A stretch of DNA of 64,000 nt from Streptacidiphilus jiangxiensis. GTDB lineage: Bacteria > Actinomycetota > Actinomycetes > Streptomycetales > Streptomycetaceae. Below are positions 41,653 to 51,600 of this stretch, in pieces. The stretch is from the NCBI RefSeq assembly GCF_900109465.1, contig NZ_FOAZ01000007.1:162840-226839 (forward strand), written 5' to 3'. The position numbers and the translations under genes are program-made. Position 1 is the first letter of the stretch. Every line of letters starts with the position of its first letter. Under the pieces are notes generated by a model. It had not been told where the DNA came from. It did not search any database and was given only the letters and a program-made list of their open reading frames with translations.

Positions 41653-41890
41653 GGCTGGCGCTCCTCGGGGTGGCGGTCCGGTCAGGCGGCCCCCGCAACC
41701 ATCGTGGCATTCACTGACTGCGCCGACCACACGAGATGTCGGTGCGGGCCGGACCTGAGCGAGCGTGTCGGGGCGTGCGGGGGGCGTGCGGGGCCAGCAT
41801 GTCATCCTTCACCGGATCCTTGGTGGTCACGGTTCGGTTGCCGAGGACTCAGATGATGATCAAGCTGCTCGGTAGCGATACGCTGCGCCT

Positions 41891-42142
41891 GTGCCCCGAA
41901 CGAAGATCAAGAAAGTGCTGCTGGAATCCCGGCAGGACGCCGCATGCAGCGCCGCCGTCGCCGTTGCCCTCGGACTGTTGGCCGGCTGGGCGTGGCTTGT
42001 CTGGGCCTGCCTCGCCGTGGCTCTCGTCGGGGCTGCAGTCGGTTACAACCTGTGGCTCGTGCGGAATCCCCATCGGCACGCGCGGCGGACCGCGAAGAGA
42101 GCCGCGCGCCGCACTCGCAGGACTGTCGCACGCCGCAGCTGA
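41891..42142 (+). CDS. Small membrane protein with basic tail
   Basis: The 83-residue product has a basic N-terminus, two hydrophobic segments (ACSAAVAVALGLLAGWAWL and VWACLAVALVGAAVGYNLWLV), and an Arg-rich C-terminal tail (RRTAKRAARRTRRTVARRS). It would be a small two-helix membrane protein with a positively charged cytoplasmic end, possibly contacting nucleic acid or lipid. Start is GTG 41891. No family is recognised. Confidence 0.5.
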   Translation: MPRTKIKKVLLESRQDAACSAAVAVALGLLAGWAWLVWACLAVALVGAAVGYNLWLVRNPHRHARRTAKRAARRTRRTVARRS

Positions 42143-42515
42143 GCGGTCGGCCGCCCCGTACGTGCCGCACGACCGGGCGCCGGTGGCCGGGCCATTCGCG
42201 CTGGGCGCCTGCGCCTGGAACGAGCCGCCCGCGGAGGCCATGACCGGGTCGGCCCCGGGTTCGCGCAGCCCGGACCAGCGCGTCCGACGGCTCCGACAGG
42301 GTCGGTGCCGTCATGATGGCTCCCGGTGGCCTGCGTGGTCCGCGAAGTTCAGGCGCCCTCCGATCGGATCGCTCCGGCCGAAGGGCCCGGCATCACAGGA
42401 ACGGGTGAGACGACTCCGTGCTCCACGCGGCATTCCCGGAAAACCCGGTGCTCCGCGCCGGTCAGCGCGGGCGCGGCACGCCCGAGCTGTGGCCGTCGGC
42501 CGAAGGAGTGCCAGC
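42143..42515. other. Gap without a recognised gene
   Basis: About 370 bases in which frames are open on both strands but none shows a protein family or a ribosome binding site. I see no RNA gene or large repeat. The AAGGAG of the next gene lies at 42503-42508. Confidence 0.3.
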
Positions 42516-43469
42516 GTGGCTGCCCGGATGAGGATCGCCGTTCTCGACGACTACCAGCAGGTGGCCTCGGGCCTGGCCGACTGGGCGTCCCTGGACGCCG
42601 ACACCGTGGTCTTCCACGAGCCGTTCGCGGGCCGGGGCGAGGTCGTGAGCGCCCTGGCCGGCTTCGACGTGGTCGTCGCGATGCGGGAGCGCACGCCGTT
42701 TCCCCGGGAGGTGCTGGAGCAGCTCCCGGACCTCCGGTTGCTGGTGAGCACCGGACCCGTCAACGCGGCCATCGACGTGGCGGCGGCGAGGGAGTTGGGC
42801 ATCACGGTGTGCGGGACGGGCTACTTCCCCCAGCCCACGGTGGAGCTCACCTGGGCCCTGATCCTCGCGGCGGCCCGGGACCTGCCTCGCGAGGCCGTCT
42901 CGATGGGTTCCGGTGGCTGGCAGGTGTCGATCGGCACCGGCCTGCACGGCAGGACCCTCGGCATCCTGGGCCTCGGCCGGATCGGATCCGCGGTCGCCCG
43001 GGTCGGGCAGGCCTTCGGGATGACGGTTGTCGCCTGGAGCCAGAACCTCACCCCGGCCAAGGCGGCGGAGCACGGCGTCCGGGCGGTGACGAAGGAGCAG
43101 TTGTTCGCCGACAGCGACGTGCTGACCATCCACCTCGTGCTCGGTGCCCGCACCCGCGGGCTGGTCGGCGAGGCGGAACTCGGCGCGATGAAGAGCTCGG
43201 CCCTCCTGGTCAACACCTCACGGGGCCCGATCGTGGACGAGGCCGCGCTCGTGCGCGCGCTGCACGAAGGCCGGATCCGCGGGGCCGCCCTCGACGTCTA
43301 CGACACCGAGCCGCTCCCGGCCGACCATCCGCTGCGCTCGCTCCCCAACGCCCTGCTCACCGGCCACATCGGTTACGTGACCCGTGAGTTGTACGAACTC
43401 TTCTACCGGGACGCGGTGGAGGACATCGCCGCCTTCCGTGCCGGCAGCCCCGTCCGAGTGATCTCCTAG
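42516..43469 (+). CDS. D-2-hydroxyacid dehydrogenase family protein
   Basis: The 317-residue enzyme starts at GTG 42516, seven bases after AAGGAG. It has the NAD-binding signature LGILGLGRIGSAVARV, the catalytic Arg region in LLVNTSRGPIVDEAALVRAL, Glu in DVYDTEPLP, and His in LLTGHIGYVTR. The long C-terminal part is VEDIAAFRAGSPVRVIS. The family includes phosphoglycerate, formate and 2-ketogluconate dehydrogenases, and substrate cannot be told from sequence. Its end overlaps that of the LysR regulator by four bases. Confidence 0.85.
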   Translation: MAARMRIAVLDDYQQVASGLADWASLDADTVVFHEPFAGRGEVVSALAGFDVVVAMRERTPFPREVLEQLPDLRLLVSTGPVNAAIDVAAARELGITVCGTGYFPQPTVELTWALILAAARDLPREAVSMGSGGWQVSIGTGLHGRTLGILGLGRIGSAVARVGQAFGMTVVAWSQNLTPAKAAEHGVRAVTKEQLFADSDVLTIHLVLGARTRGLVGEAELGAMKSSALLVNTSRGPIVDEAALVRALHEGRIRGAALDVYDTEPLPADHPLRSLPNALLTGHIGYVTRELYELFYRDAVEDIAAFRAGSPVRVIS

Positions 43470-44464
43470 CCCTCGGCCCGCCCGGTCGATCCGGTGATCA
43501 CCTGGGCGGAAGGGTTCGAGGCGTCGGTGGCGGCCTCGTCGTGCGGGGGCAGCAGCCAGCCCTGCTCGTTCGCGCAGCGCCGGGAGGCCTCGAGGAGACG
43601 GGCGACCGCCGAGGACCGCGTCCGCGCGGACCAGACGATCGACCAATCGACCCGGATCTCCGGTTCCACGACACGGGATGCGGCGTAGCGGCGGTCACCG
43701 GCGGCCGTGTGGAAGGCGAAGGAGGCGGGCGGCAGGCCGATCTCGCGGCCTGCCTGCAGCCGGGCGACCATCGCCTGCGGGGGAGGGTCGGTGAACGTCC
43801 GGATGTGCGGGTGGAAACCCGACCGCTCGCAGGCGGAGACGACCCGGTCGTAGTAGCCGGGCGCGAGCTCGCGCGGGAAGAGCAACAGCGACTCCTCCCG
43901 GAGGTCGGCGATCTCCACCGGGTCGGAGTCTGCGAGGCGGTGGTCCTTGCCGCACAGCAGGGCCAGTGGCTCGGACCGGAGCAGGCTGCTGCGGATCCCC
44001 GGCATCGGCTCGGGGAAGAGGGCAATGCCGGCGTCGAGGTCGCCAGCGAGCACACGCGCGGAGATCTCGGAGCTGAAGTGCTCGGTGGCCAGGACGGTCA
44101 GCTCCGGGCTGTCCTGCTCAATGGCGGCCAGAACGGCGCCCAGTGTCTCGTAGCCGGCCATGGGCGCGTAGCCGAGTCGGACTGTTCCGGCGAGGCCTGC
44201 ACCCGCCTGCCGCGTCCGCTCGGCCGCGCGTTCGAGCGCGGCGAGCGCGAGGGGCGCCTCCTCCAGCAGCGCGCGCCCTGCCGCGGTGAGTTCGACCTTG
44301 CGTCGGGACCGTTCGAACAACTCGACCCCGAGTGCGTTCTCGAGCGCGCGGATCTGGTTGCTCAGGGAGGGCTGCGCGATGTACAGGCGCGCGGCGGCAC
44401 GGCCGAAGTGCAGTTCCTCGGCCACCGCCAGGAAGTACCGGAGCTGACGCGGATCGAGATCCAT
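43466..44464 (-). CDS. LysR-family transcriptional regulator
   Basis: The 332-residue protein has a typical N-terminal HTH (LRYFLAVAEELHFGRAAARLYIAQPSLSNQIRALENALGVELFERSRRKVELTAAG) and the co-inducer-binding domain (LAGTVRLGYAPMAGYETLG, then LREESLLLFPRELAPGYYD). It is divergent from the SnoaL-like gene, with 107 bases between, and converges on the dehydrogenase. It may regulate the former. The effector is unknown. Confidence 0.9.
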   Translation of the reverse strand: MDLDPRQLRYFLAVAEELHFGRAAARLYIAQPSLSNQIRALENALGVELFERSRRKVELTAAGRALLEEAPLALAALERAAERTRQAGAGLAGTVRLGYAPMAGYETLGAVLAAIEQDSPELTVLATEHFSSEISARVLAGDLDAGIALFPEPMPGIRSSLLRSEPLALLCGKDHRLADSDPVEIADLREESLLLFPRELAPGYYDRVVSACERSGFHPHIRTFTDPPPQAMVARLQAGREIGLPPASFAFHTAAGDRRYAASRVVEPEIRVDWSIVWSARTRSSAVARLLEASRRCANEQGWLLPPHDEAATDASNPSAQVITGSTGRAEG

Positions 44465-44542
44465 AGCGGGAAGCTATCACCGCTGCGGTTGCGAAGTATT
44501 GGACGCCCGCACGGGCGCACGCGTTGACTTGTGCCGACAGAA

Positions 44543-44558
44543 AGTTGAACCTTCAAGT
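44543..44558. promoter_or_regulatory. AGTTGAA-N2-TTCAAGT palindrome
   Basis: AGTTGAACCTTCAAGT lies 14 bases before the SnoaL-like start, with AAGGA in between. It is close to the AGTTGAA/TTCAACT element that often precedes MarR-controlled oxidoreductase genes in actinomycetes. A related site lies at 59946. No MarR gene is in the window, and the divergent LysR regulator is an alternative. Confidence 0.45.
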
Positions 44559-44571
44559 AAGGACTCGGCTC

Positions 44572-45537
44572 ATGAGCATGGCCTCCAGCGGGACCAGCCT
44601 CGACGGTTTCCACTCCAGCCCCACCGCGCAGCGCTCGGACGAGCTGGTGCGGAGCCTGTTCGACGCGGTCAACTCCGACGACCCGGCGGGCATCGACGCC
44701 GTCCTGGCGCGCTCGGTGCTCTCCTACGACGTGCACGGCACCCGCAGTCGGACCGGCATCAAGAACCACTACGCGGGGCTTCGGCGGTCGTTCCCGGACC
44801 TGCGCCACGAGGTGCACGAGAACATCGGCGTCCTGGTCGAGGGAGACCTCGTCGCCTTGCGCACCGTCATCACCGGCACCCACAAGGGCGACTACGCCGG
44901 GAACGCGCCGACCGGAAGGCAGGTGCAGACCTCGGCGTCGCACGTCTTCCGCCTGCGCGACGACAAGGTCGTCGAGCACTGGCAGGTCCTGGACACCTAC
45001 CGCATCCTGGTGGCGATCGATGCCATCCCCAAGGCGGCCAACGACTTCCAGAAGATCCTCGGCGTCGAGGCATCACCCGGCGGGCTGTTCGCGGAGAAGC
45101 CGGGGACCGCTTTCGGCCGGGCGGTCCGACGGCCGGTGGCGCGCGAGGAGTCCCGGGCGGTGGTGCGTCGTCTCTACGACGGCGTGATCACCACCGGGAA
45201 CCCCGAGGACGTCGAGGTCGTCGCCGAGCAGTACCTGCAGAACTCCGGCTGGACCCCGGACGGCCGTGACGCCTTCGCGAGCGCTCTGGCGATCAGCCGC
45301 GGCGCGCTTCCCGACGGCCGCGCGGAGCAGACGCACATGATCGCCGAGAACAACCGGCTCGCCTCCCGCAGCGTGTGGGACGGCACCGTCGCCGGCAGCG
45401 GCAGGGCCGCGGACTTCACCACCCTCGACTTCTTCCGCATCGAGGACGGGCTGATCGTCGAGCACTGGGAGTCGGTCGACTGGGTGAGGGCCTACCAGGC
45501 CTTCGGGCTGCTGCCCGACAACCTGCGGGACCTGTGA
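44572..45537 (+). CDS. Tandem SnoaL-like domain protein
   Basis: A 321-residue protein starts at ATG 44572 after AAGGA. It contains two SnoaL-like/NTF2-fold domains in tandem. The first (about 20-145) has IDAVLARSVLSYDVHGTRSR, FPDLRHEVHENIGVLVEGD, and VVEHWQVLDTY; the second (about 170-315) repeats the layout with EDVEVVAEQYLQNSGWTPDG and VEHWESVDWVRAYQ. SnoaL-like proteins include polyketide cyclases, but most are uncharacterised small-molecule binding or hydrolase folds. Its promoter carries the AGTTGAA palindrome. An internal duplication is the likely origin. Confidence 0.8.
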   Translation: MSMASSGTSLDGFHSSPTAQRSDELVRSLFDAVNSDDPAGIDAVLARSVLSYDVHGTRSRTGIKNHYAGLRRSFPDLRHEVHENIGVLVEGDLVALRTVITGTHKGDYAGNAPTGRQVQTSASHVFRLRDDKVVEHWQVLDTYRILVAIDAIPKAANDFQKILGVEASPGGLFAEKPGTAFGRAVRRPVAREESRAVVRRLYDGVITTGNPEDVEVVAEQYLQNSGWTPDGRDAFASALAISRGALPDGRAEQTHMIAENNRLASRSVWDGTVAGSGRAADFTTLDFFRIEDGLIVEHWESVDWVRAYQAFGLLPDNLRDL

Positions 45538-45659
45538 GCAGCCCCTGCGTCCTCGTGATCGACGTCTTGATCGGCCCGGCACCGATGCGTGAGACTGCGA
45601 GCTCGCGTGCACGGCCGATCTGATCCAACTGTCTAGTCCATGCCGGAGATTGACGAAAC

Positions 45660-48600
45660 GTGACAGACACCCTCCTCGACCGCCTCGCCCGGTACGCCGA
45701 CGAGCGGGGCGACGCACTGGCCTACCGGTACCTGCCCAACGGTGATGTCGGCGCCGCCGCCGTCACCGTGACGTACCTCGAACTGCGCAGGCGGGTCGAA
45801 GAGGTCGCCGCGCTCGTGGCCCGGCACGCGGCGCCGGGCGAGCGGGCGCTGCTGTACTACCCCGGCGGCCTGGACTTCGTCGTCGCGTTCCTGGGCTGCC
45901 TGCGTGCAGGCGTGATCGCTGTGCCCACCGCCGGCCCGGACGGGGATCGGAGTGAGCGGGCGATGTCCCGCACGGCCGGTTCGGCGGCGGACTGCGCGGC
46001 ATCCATCGTCCTGACCACGCAGCAGGTGGCCCGCAGCACCCGGCTCGCATCCGTGCCCGGGCTGTCAGGTCTGCGATGGCTCCCGACCGACCGGGCGACC
46101 GGCCAGGCGACCGGCCCGGTGACCGGTGAAGCGGCCGGTCCGGCGGCGCCGTTCTTCACCCCGTCGGCGGACGATGTCGCGTTCATCCAGTACACCTCGG
46201 GTTCGACCGGATCCCCGCGCGGGGTGATGGTCACCCACGCCAACCTGATGCACAACCTGGCCGGCCAGGAGCAGGTCTGGCACCAGGGGAGCGGGGCGCA
46301 CATGGTGTCCTGGCTGCCGGCGTTCCACGACATGGGCCTGATCGGCGGGCTGCTGCACCCGCTGTTCATCGGAGCCGGGGCGACGATCCTCCCCCCGGAG
46401 GCCTTCGTCCAACGGCCGCTGCGCTGGCTGGAGGCGATCTCGGCCTTCGGGGGCACCCTCAGCTGCGCACCGGACTTCGCCTACGAGCTCTGCTCCCGCA
46501 CCGCCACGGAGCAGGACCTCGCCCGTCTGGACCTGTCCCGGTGGTCGGTTGCCGCGAACGGTGCCGAGCCGGTGCGCATCGCCACCCTCGACCGCTTCGC
46601 CGAGCGCTTCGCATCCGCGGGGTTCCGCCGGGAGGCGTTCACGCCCGGCTACGGACTGGCGGAGAGCACGCTCGTGGTGTCCGGTGTGCCCTTCGGGCAG
46701 GAACCGCGGGCCACGGAACACGGCGTCTCCTGCGGCCGCCCCATCCCGGGCGTGCGGGTCGCCGTGGTGTCCCCGACGACCGGGAGGGAGGTCGGCGAGG
46801 GGGAGACCGGTGAGATCTGGGTGCACAGCGCCAGCAACGCCGCCGGCTACTGGGACCGGCCGCAGGAGACGCGGGAGACGTTCCAGGCCCGGCTGGAGGG
46901 AGCGGAGACCCTCTTCCTGCGCACAGGCGACCTCGGGGCCCTGCGGGACGGTGAGCTCTACGTCACCGGCCGGATCAAGGACCTCATCATCGTGGCCGGG
47001 CGCAACCACTACCCGCAGGACGTGGAGGCCAGCGCCGAACGCGCCGCACCCGCTGTGCGCGCGGGCTGCGTCGCCGCCTTCGCCACGCCGGACGACGAGC
47101 GGCTGGTGATCGTGGCCGAGGTGCGCGACGACGCGTCGGAGGGCGAGGGCCCGGATCCCGCCGCCACGAATCCCTCCTCCGCGGATCTCTCGGACGCCGT
47201 CGCCGCGATCCGTGCCGCAGTGTCGGCCGACCACGGCCTGGAGGCCGCCGCGGTGGTCCTCATCGCTCCGCGCACGCTCCCGAAGACGACCAGTGGCAAG
47301 ATACGCCGCGGCGCGTGCCGCGCGCTCTTCCTCGACGACTCCCTGACGGTGCGCCATCAGTGGAACGCGGCATCCACCGCTCCACGCACCGTCGCGCAAC
47401 TCGAGTCCTGGCTCCTCGCGCACGTCGCGCTGCGCACCGGTACGGACGTGCGCCAGGTCGCGGTGGACGCACCGTTCGACGCTCTGGGCCTGGCCTCCGT
47501 CGACGTGGTCGCGCTCAGCGGAGAGCTTGCCGACTGGCTGGGCCGCCCGGTCTCACCCACGGCCCTCTACGACCGGCCGACGATCGCCGCCCTGGCCCGC
47601 CACCTGGCCGAACCAGCCCGGCGGGACGAGGAGGCGGCAGGACCGGGCGGTGCGCAGCGGTCGGATGCCGACGAGGCGGTCGCGATCGTCGGCATCGGCT
47701 GCCGCTTCCCCGGCGCCGAGGGTCCGGACGGCTTCTGGAACCTGCTGCGCACCGGCTCCGAAGCGATCGTCGACATCCCGGCGGACCGCTGGGACGTCCC
47801 TGCTCATCTCGCCGAAGGGGCGGGTCCGGTCCCCGGCAGGATGTACACCGGCCAGGGCGGGTTCCTGGCGGACGTGGCCGGGTTCGACCCCGTGTTCTTC
47901 GGCATGTCCGCCGTGGAGGCGCGGATGCTCGACCCGCAGCAACGCCTGATGCTCGAACTGGCCTGGGAGGCGTTCGAGGATGCCGGGGTCCTGCCGTCCT
48001 CGCTGGCGGGCACCGACACCGGCGTCTTCGTCGGCATCACCACCAGCGACTACGTCCAGGAGATGCGCGCCGCGGGTGTCGAGTCCGGCCCGTACGCGGG
48101 GACCGGGAACCTGTTCACGATGGCGGCCAACCGCGTCTCCTACACCTTCGACCTGCGTGGCCCGAGCCTGGCCGTGGACACCGCGTGTTCCTCGTCGCTG
48201 GTCGCGGTCCACCAGGCATGCGTCAGTCTGCGCCGCGGCGAGTGCCGGCTCGCCCTCGCCGGCGGGGTCAACCTCATGCTCTCGCCTGAGTCCACGATCG
48301 GGCTGTGCCAGGCCGGCGCGCTGTCCCCGGACGGGCACAGCTACACCTTCGACGCGCGAGCCAACGGCTACGCCCGAGGGGAAGGCGGCGGGCTGGTCCT
48401 GCTCAAGCCACTCAGCCGGGCACTGGCCGACGGTGACCGGGTGTACGGGGTGATCCGCGGCAGCGCGGTCAACCAGGACGGCCGGTCGAACGGACTGCGC
48501 GCACCGAGCACCGAGGGTCAGGTCCGGGTGATCCAGGCCGCCCACCGCGACGCGGGCTCGCGGCCGGGCACGGTCCGCTACGTCGAGGCGCACGGCACCG

Positions 48601-51600
48601 GCACGGCGCTGGGCGACCCGATCGAAGCCGGTGCCGTCGGCCGCGTGGTGGGCGCGGACCTGCCACCGGATCAGGTCTGCCTGATCGGTTCCGCGAAGAC
48701 CAACATCGGTCACCTGGAGGCCGCCGCCGGTGTGGCGGGCCTGGCCAAGGTCGCGCTGAGCCTGCACCATCGGGCTCTGCCGCCCAGCCTGCACTTCGAG
48801 ACCCCCAACCCGCACATCGACTTCGCGGCCCTGCGGTTGACGGTGCCGACCGGGCATCAGCCCTGGCCCTCGGTCGACGGGCGGCCCGCGCTCGCCGGCG
48901 TGAGCAGCTTCGGCATCGGCGGGACCAACGCCCATCTCGTCCTGGAGGCCGCTCCCGCCGCACCGCCGGACCCCGCCGCACCGGCCGCTCCCGCCGCGCC
49001 GCCGCGGACGAGGGCTGCGGCCACCGGATCGGAGGGCGTGCAGACGCAGGAGAGCGAGCAGTTGTTCGTCCTGTCGGCGCGCACGCCGGCCGCGCTCGAC
49101 CGGCTTGCTGAGCGCGTCGCGGACTTCCTGCGCCGAACCGACACCCCCCTCGACCGGCTCTGCGCCACGGCCGCGCTGCGGCGCACCGCGCACGAACACA
49201 GGCTCGCCGTGGCGGCCAGGTCGAAGGGCGAACTCGCGGACCGGCTGCGACACGCGACACGCGGCAGCGCCGGCGCGGGCCCACGGCCCAAGCTGGTCCT
49301 CGTCTTCCCCGGACAGGGCGCGCAGTACGCCGGGATGGCACGGAGCCTGTACGAGACCGAGCCCGCCTTCACCTCCGCCGTCGACGCGGTCGACCCGCTG
49401 GTCCAGGCCCGCCTGGGCTGGAGCCCCCGGGCGGAGCTGCTCGCCGACGAGCCGGACTCCCGCCTGGCTGCCGACGAGGTCGCCCAGGTCATGCTGTTCA
49501 CCGTCCAGGTGGGCCTGACCCGGATGTGGGCGCAGCGAGGCGTCGCCCCGGACGCCGTCGTCGGTCACAGCATGGGCGAGGTCGCCGCGGCCCTGGCCGC
49601 CGGCGCGCTGACCCTGTCCGACGCCGTGCGGATCACCTGCTCGCGCGCCGCGCTGCTGGCCACCGTCGGCGGCCGGGGCGCCACCGCCGTCGTCGGCCTC
49701 CCCGCCGACCGCACCACCACGGAACTGGAGCGCTTCGAGGGCCGCCTCCACCTCGCGGCCGTCAACGGCCCCGCGCTCTGCGTGGTCTCCGGCGACCCGC
49801 TTGCCGTCAAGGAGTTCGCCGCCGACCTCGAAGCCCGCGAGGTCTTCTGCCGCCTGGCCAAGGTCGACACCGCCGCCCACTCCCCGCTGGTGGACCCGCT
49901 CGCCGAGCTGCTGACCCAGGACCTGGGCGGCCTGGCGCCACGCCCGACCGCGGTGCCGCTGTACTCGACCGTCACCGGCGAGGCCACCGACGGCCGGCGC
50001 CTCGACGCCGGCTACTGGGGACGCAACCTGCGCCGGCCGGTGCTCTTCCAGCAGGCCGTGGAGCGTCTGCTCGCCGACGGACACGCCGTCTTCCTCGAAC
50101 TGAGCCCCCACCCGACCCTGGTCGCGCCGATCCAGGACACGCTGGCGGCGGCCGAGGTCCCCGGGTGCGCCCTGGCGACCCTGATCCGCACCCGCCAGGA
50201 CCGGGACAGCGTCCTGGAAGCACTGGGCGGCCTGTGGACCGTGGGTCACCGGGTGGGTCTCGGTGACCTTCACGACGCCACGCTGCCGGTGGTCTCGCTG
50301 CCCTCGGGCCCCTGGGAGCACGAGCCCTGCTGGTTCGACCGGCGCGGCGCGGCCGTCGCGCAGGCCGCCGAGCCGAACGTCGCCGAAACGGTCGCCGGGG
50401 CCTTCGCGGACGTGCTGAGGGTGGCGCGGGTCGGCCCGGACGACAGCTTCTTCGAGCTCGGCGGCACCTCGCTCATGGCCGCACAGATGCTCCACGACCT
50501 GCGCACCGCGCTCACCATGGAGATCCCGCTCCGGCTCCTGTTCGAACACCCCACGCCCACCCGGCTCACCGCCGTGCTGGCGGAGCGGCGCCAGGCCGGA
50601 CGGGCGACCACGGCCGGCCCCGAGCTGGTCCGCACCGAAGCGGACGACTACCCGCTGACCATCAACCAGGAACGCATGCTGCTCGCCGAGCGCGGTGACG
50701 ACGCCCAGCGCGCCGCACACGTGCTGGGTCAGCACCTGGTGCTGGACGGGCCCGTCGACCCGGACGCGCTCGCCGTCGCCGTGCACCGAACCGTCAGCCT
50801 GCACGACGGGCTGAGGACCGGCTTCACCGCCGACGGGACGCGCCAGTTCATCCGAGAGGTGCCCTCCCGCTCGCCGCTGACCTTCGCCACCCTGCCCGCG
50901 GACGGCGAGCTGCGGGCCGCCGTCCGCGCCGTCGAACGCCCCTTCCGGCCCCACGAGCCCCTGTTCCGCTTCCACCTGCTGCGCGACGGCGGGCGGCACA
51001 TCCTGTGCACCGCGATCAGCCATCTCGTCGCCGACGGCTGGTCCCAGGGCGTGCTGCTCGTCGACCTGGTCCGAGCCTACGAAGCCGCCCTGGACGGGCG
51101 GCCCGACGGACTCGAACCACCGCCGCTGCGCCTTGTCGACTACGCGGTCCAGGAGCGTGCGACACTCACCGGGCCGGTGCTCCAAGCGCAGCAGCGCGAC
51201 TGGGAGGCCCGGCTCGCCGCGGCCAGGCCCGCGCGACCGGGCTTCGTCAGGACCGTCGACCCGGCCGGACGCACGGCCGTCCGCTCGGGCTTCGCCGAGG
51301 CCCTCGTCGGACCGGAGCTCACCGCCGCACTGGAGGTGACGGCACGCGCGACGGCGACGACCCCGCAGATGCTCGTCCTCGCGGCCTACCTGCTGGCCCT
51401 CGGCCGCCACGGCGGCCAGCCGTGCGTCACCGTGCCGGCCACCTGGTCCGGGCGGGACCGGCCCGACCTGGCTCGCGTCGTCGGGTTCATCTCCCAGCCC
51501 CAGCTGATCACCTGCGACTTCACCGGCGCACCGACCCTGGGCGCGTGCCTGCGCCGGGTCCGCGACGCCGTGCTCGACGCGGGCGAGGAGCAGCGGCTGT

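Noticed and set aside
50716-50723. CACACGTGCT inside the megasynthase
   Set aside because: Coding position and no outer match to the operator consensus.
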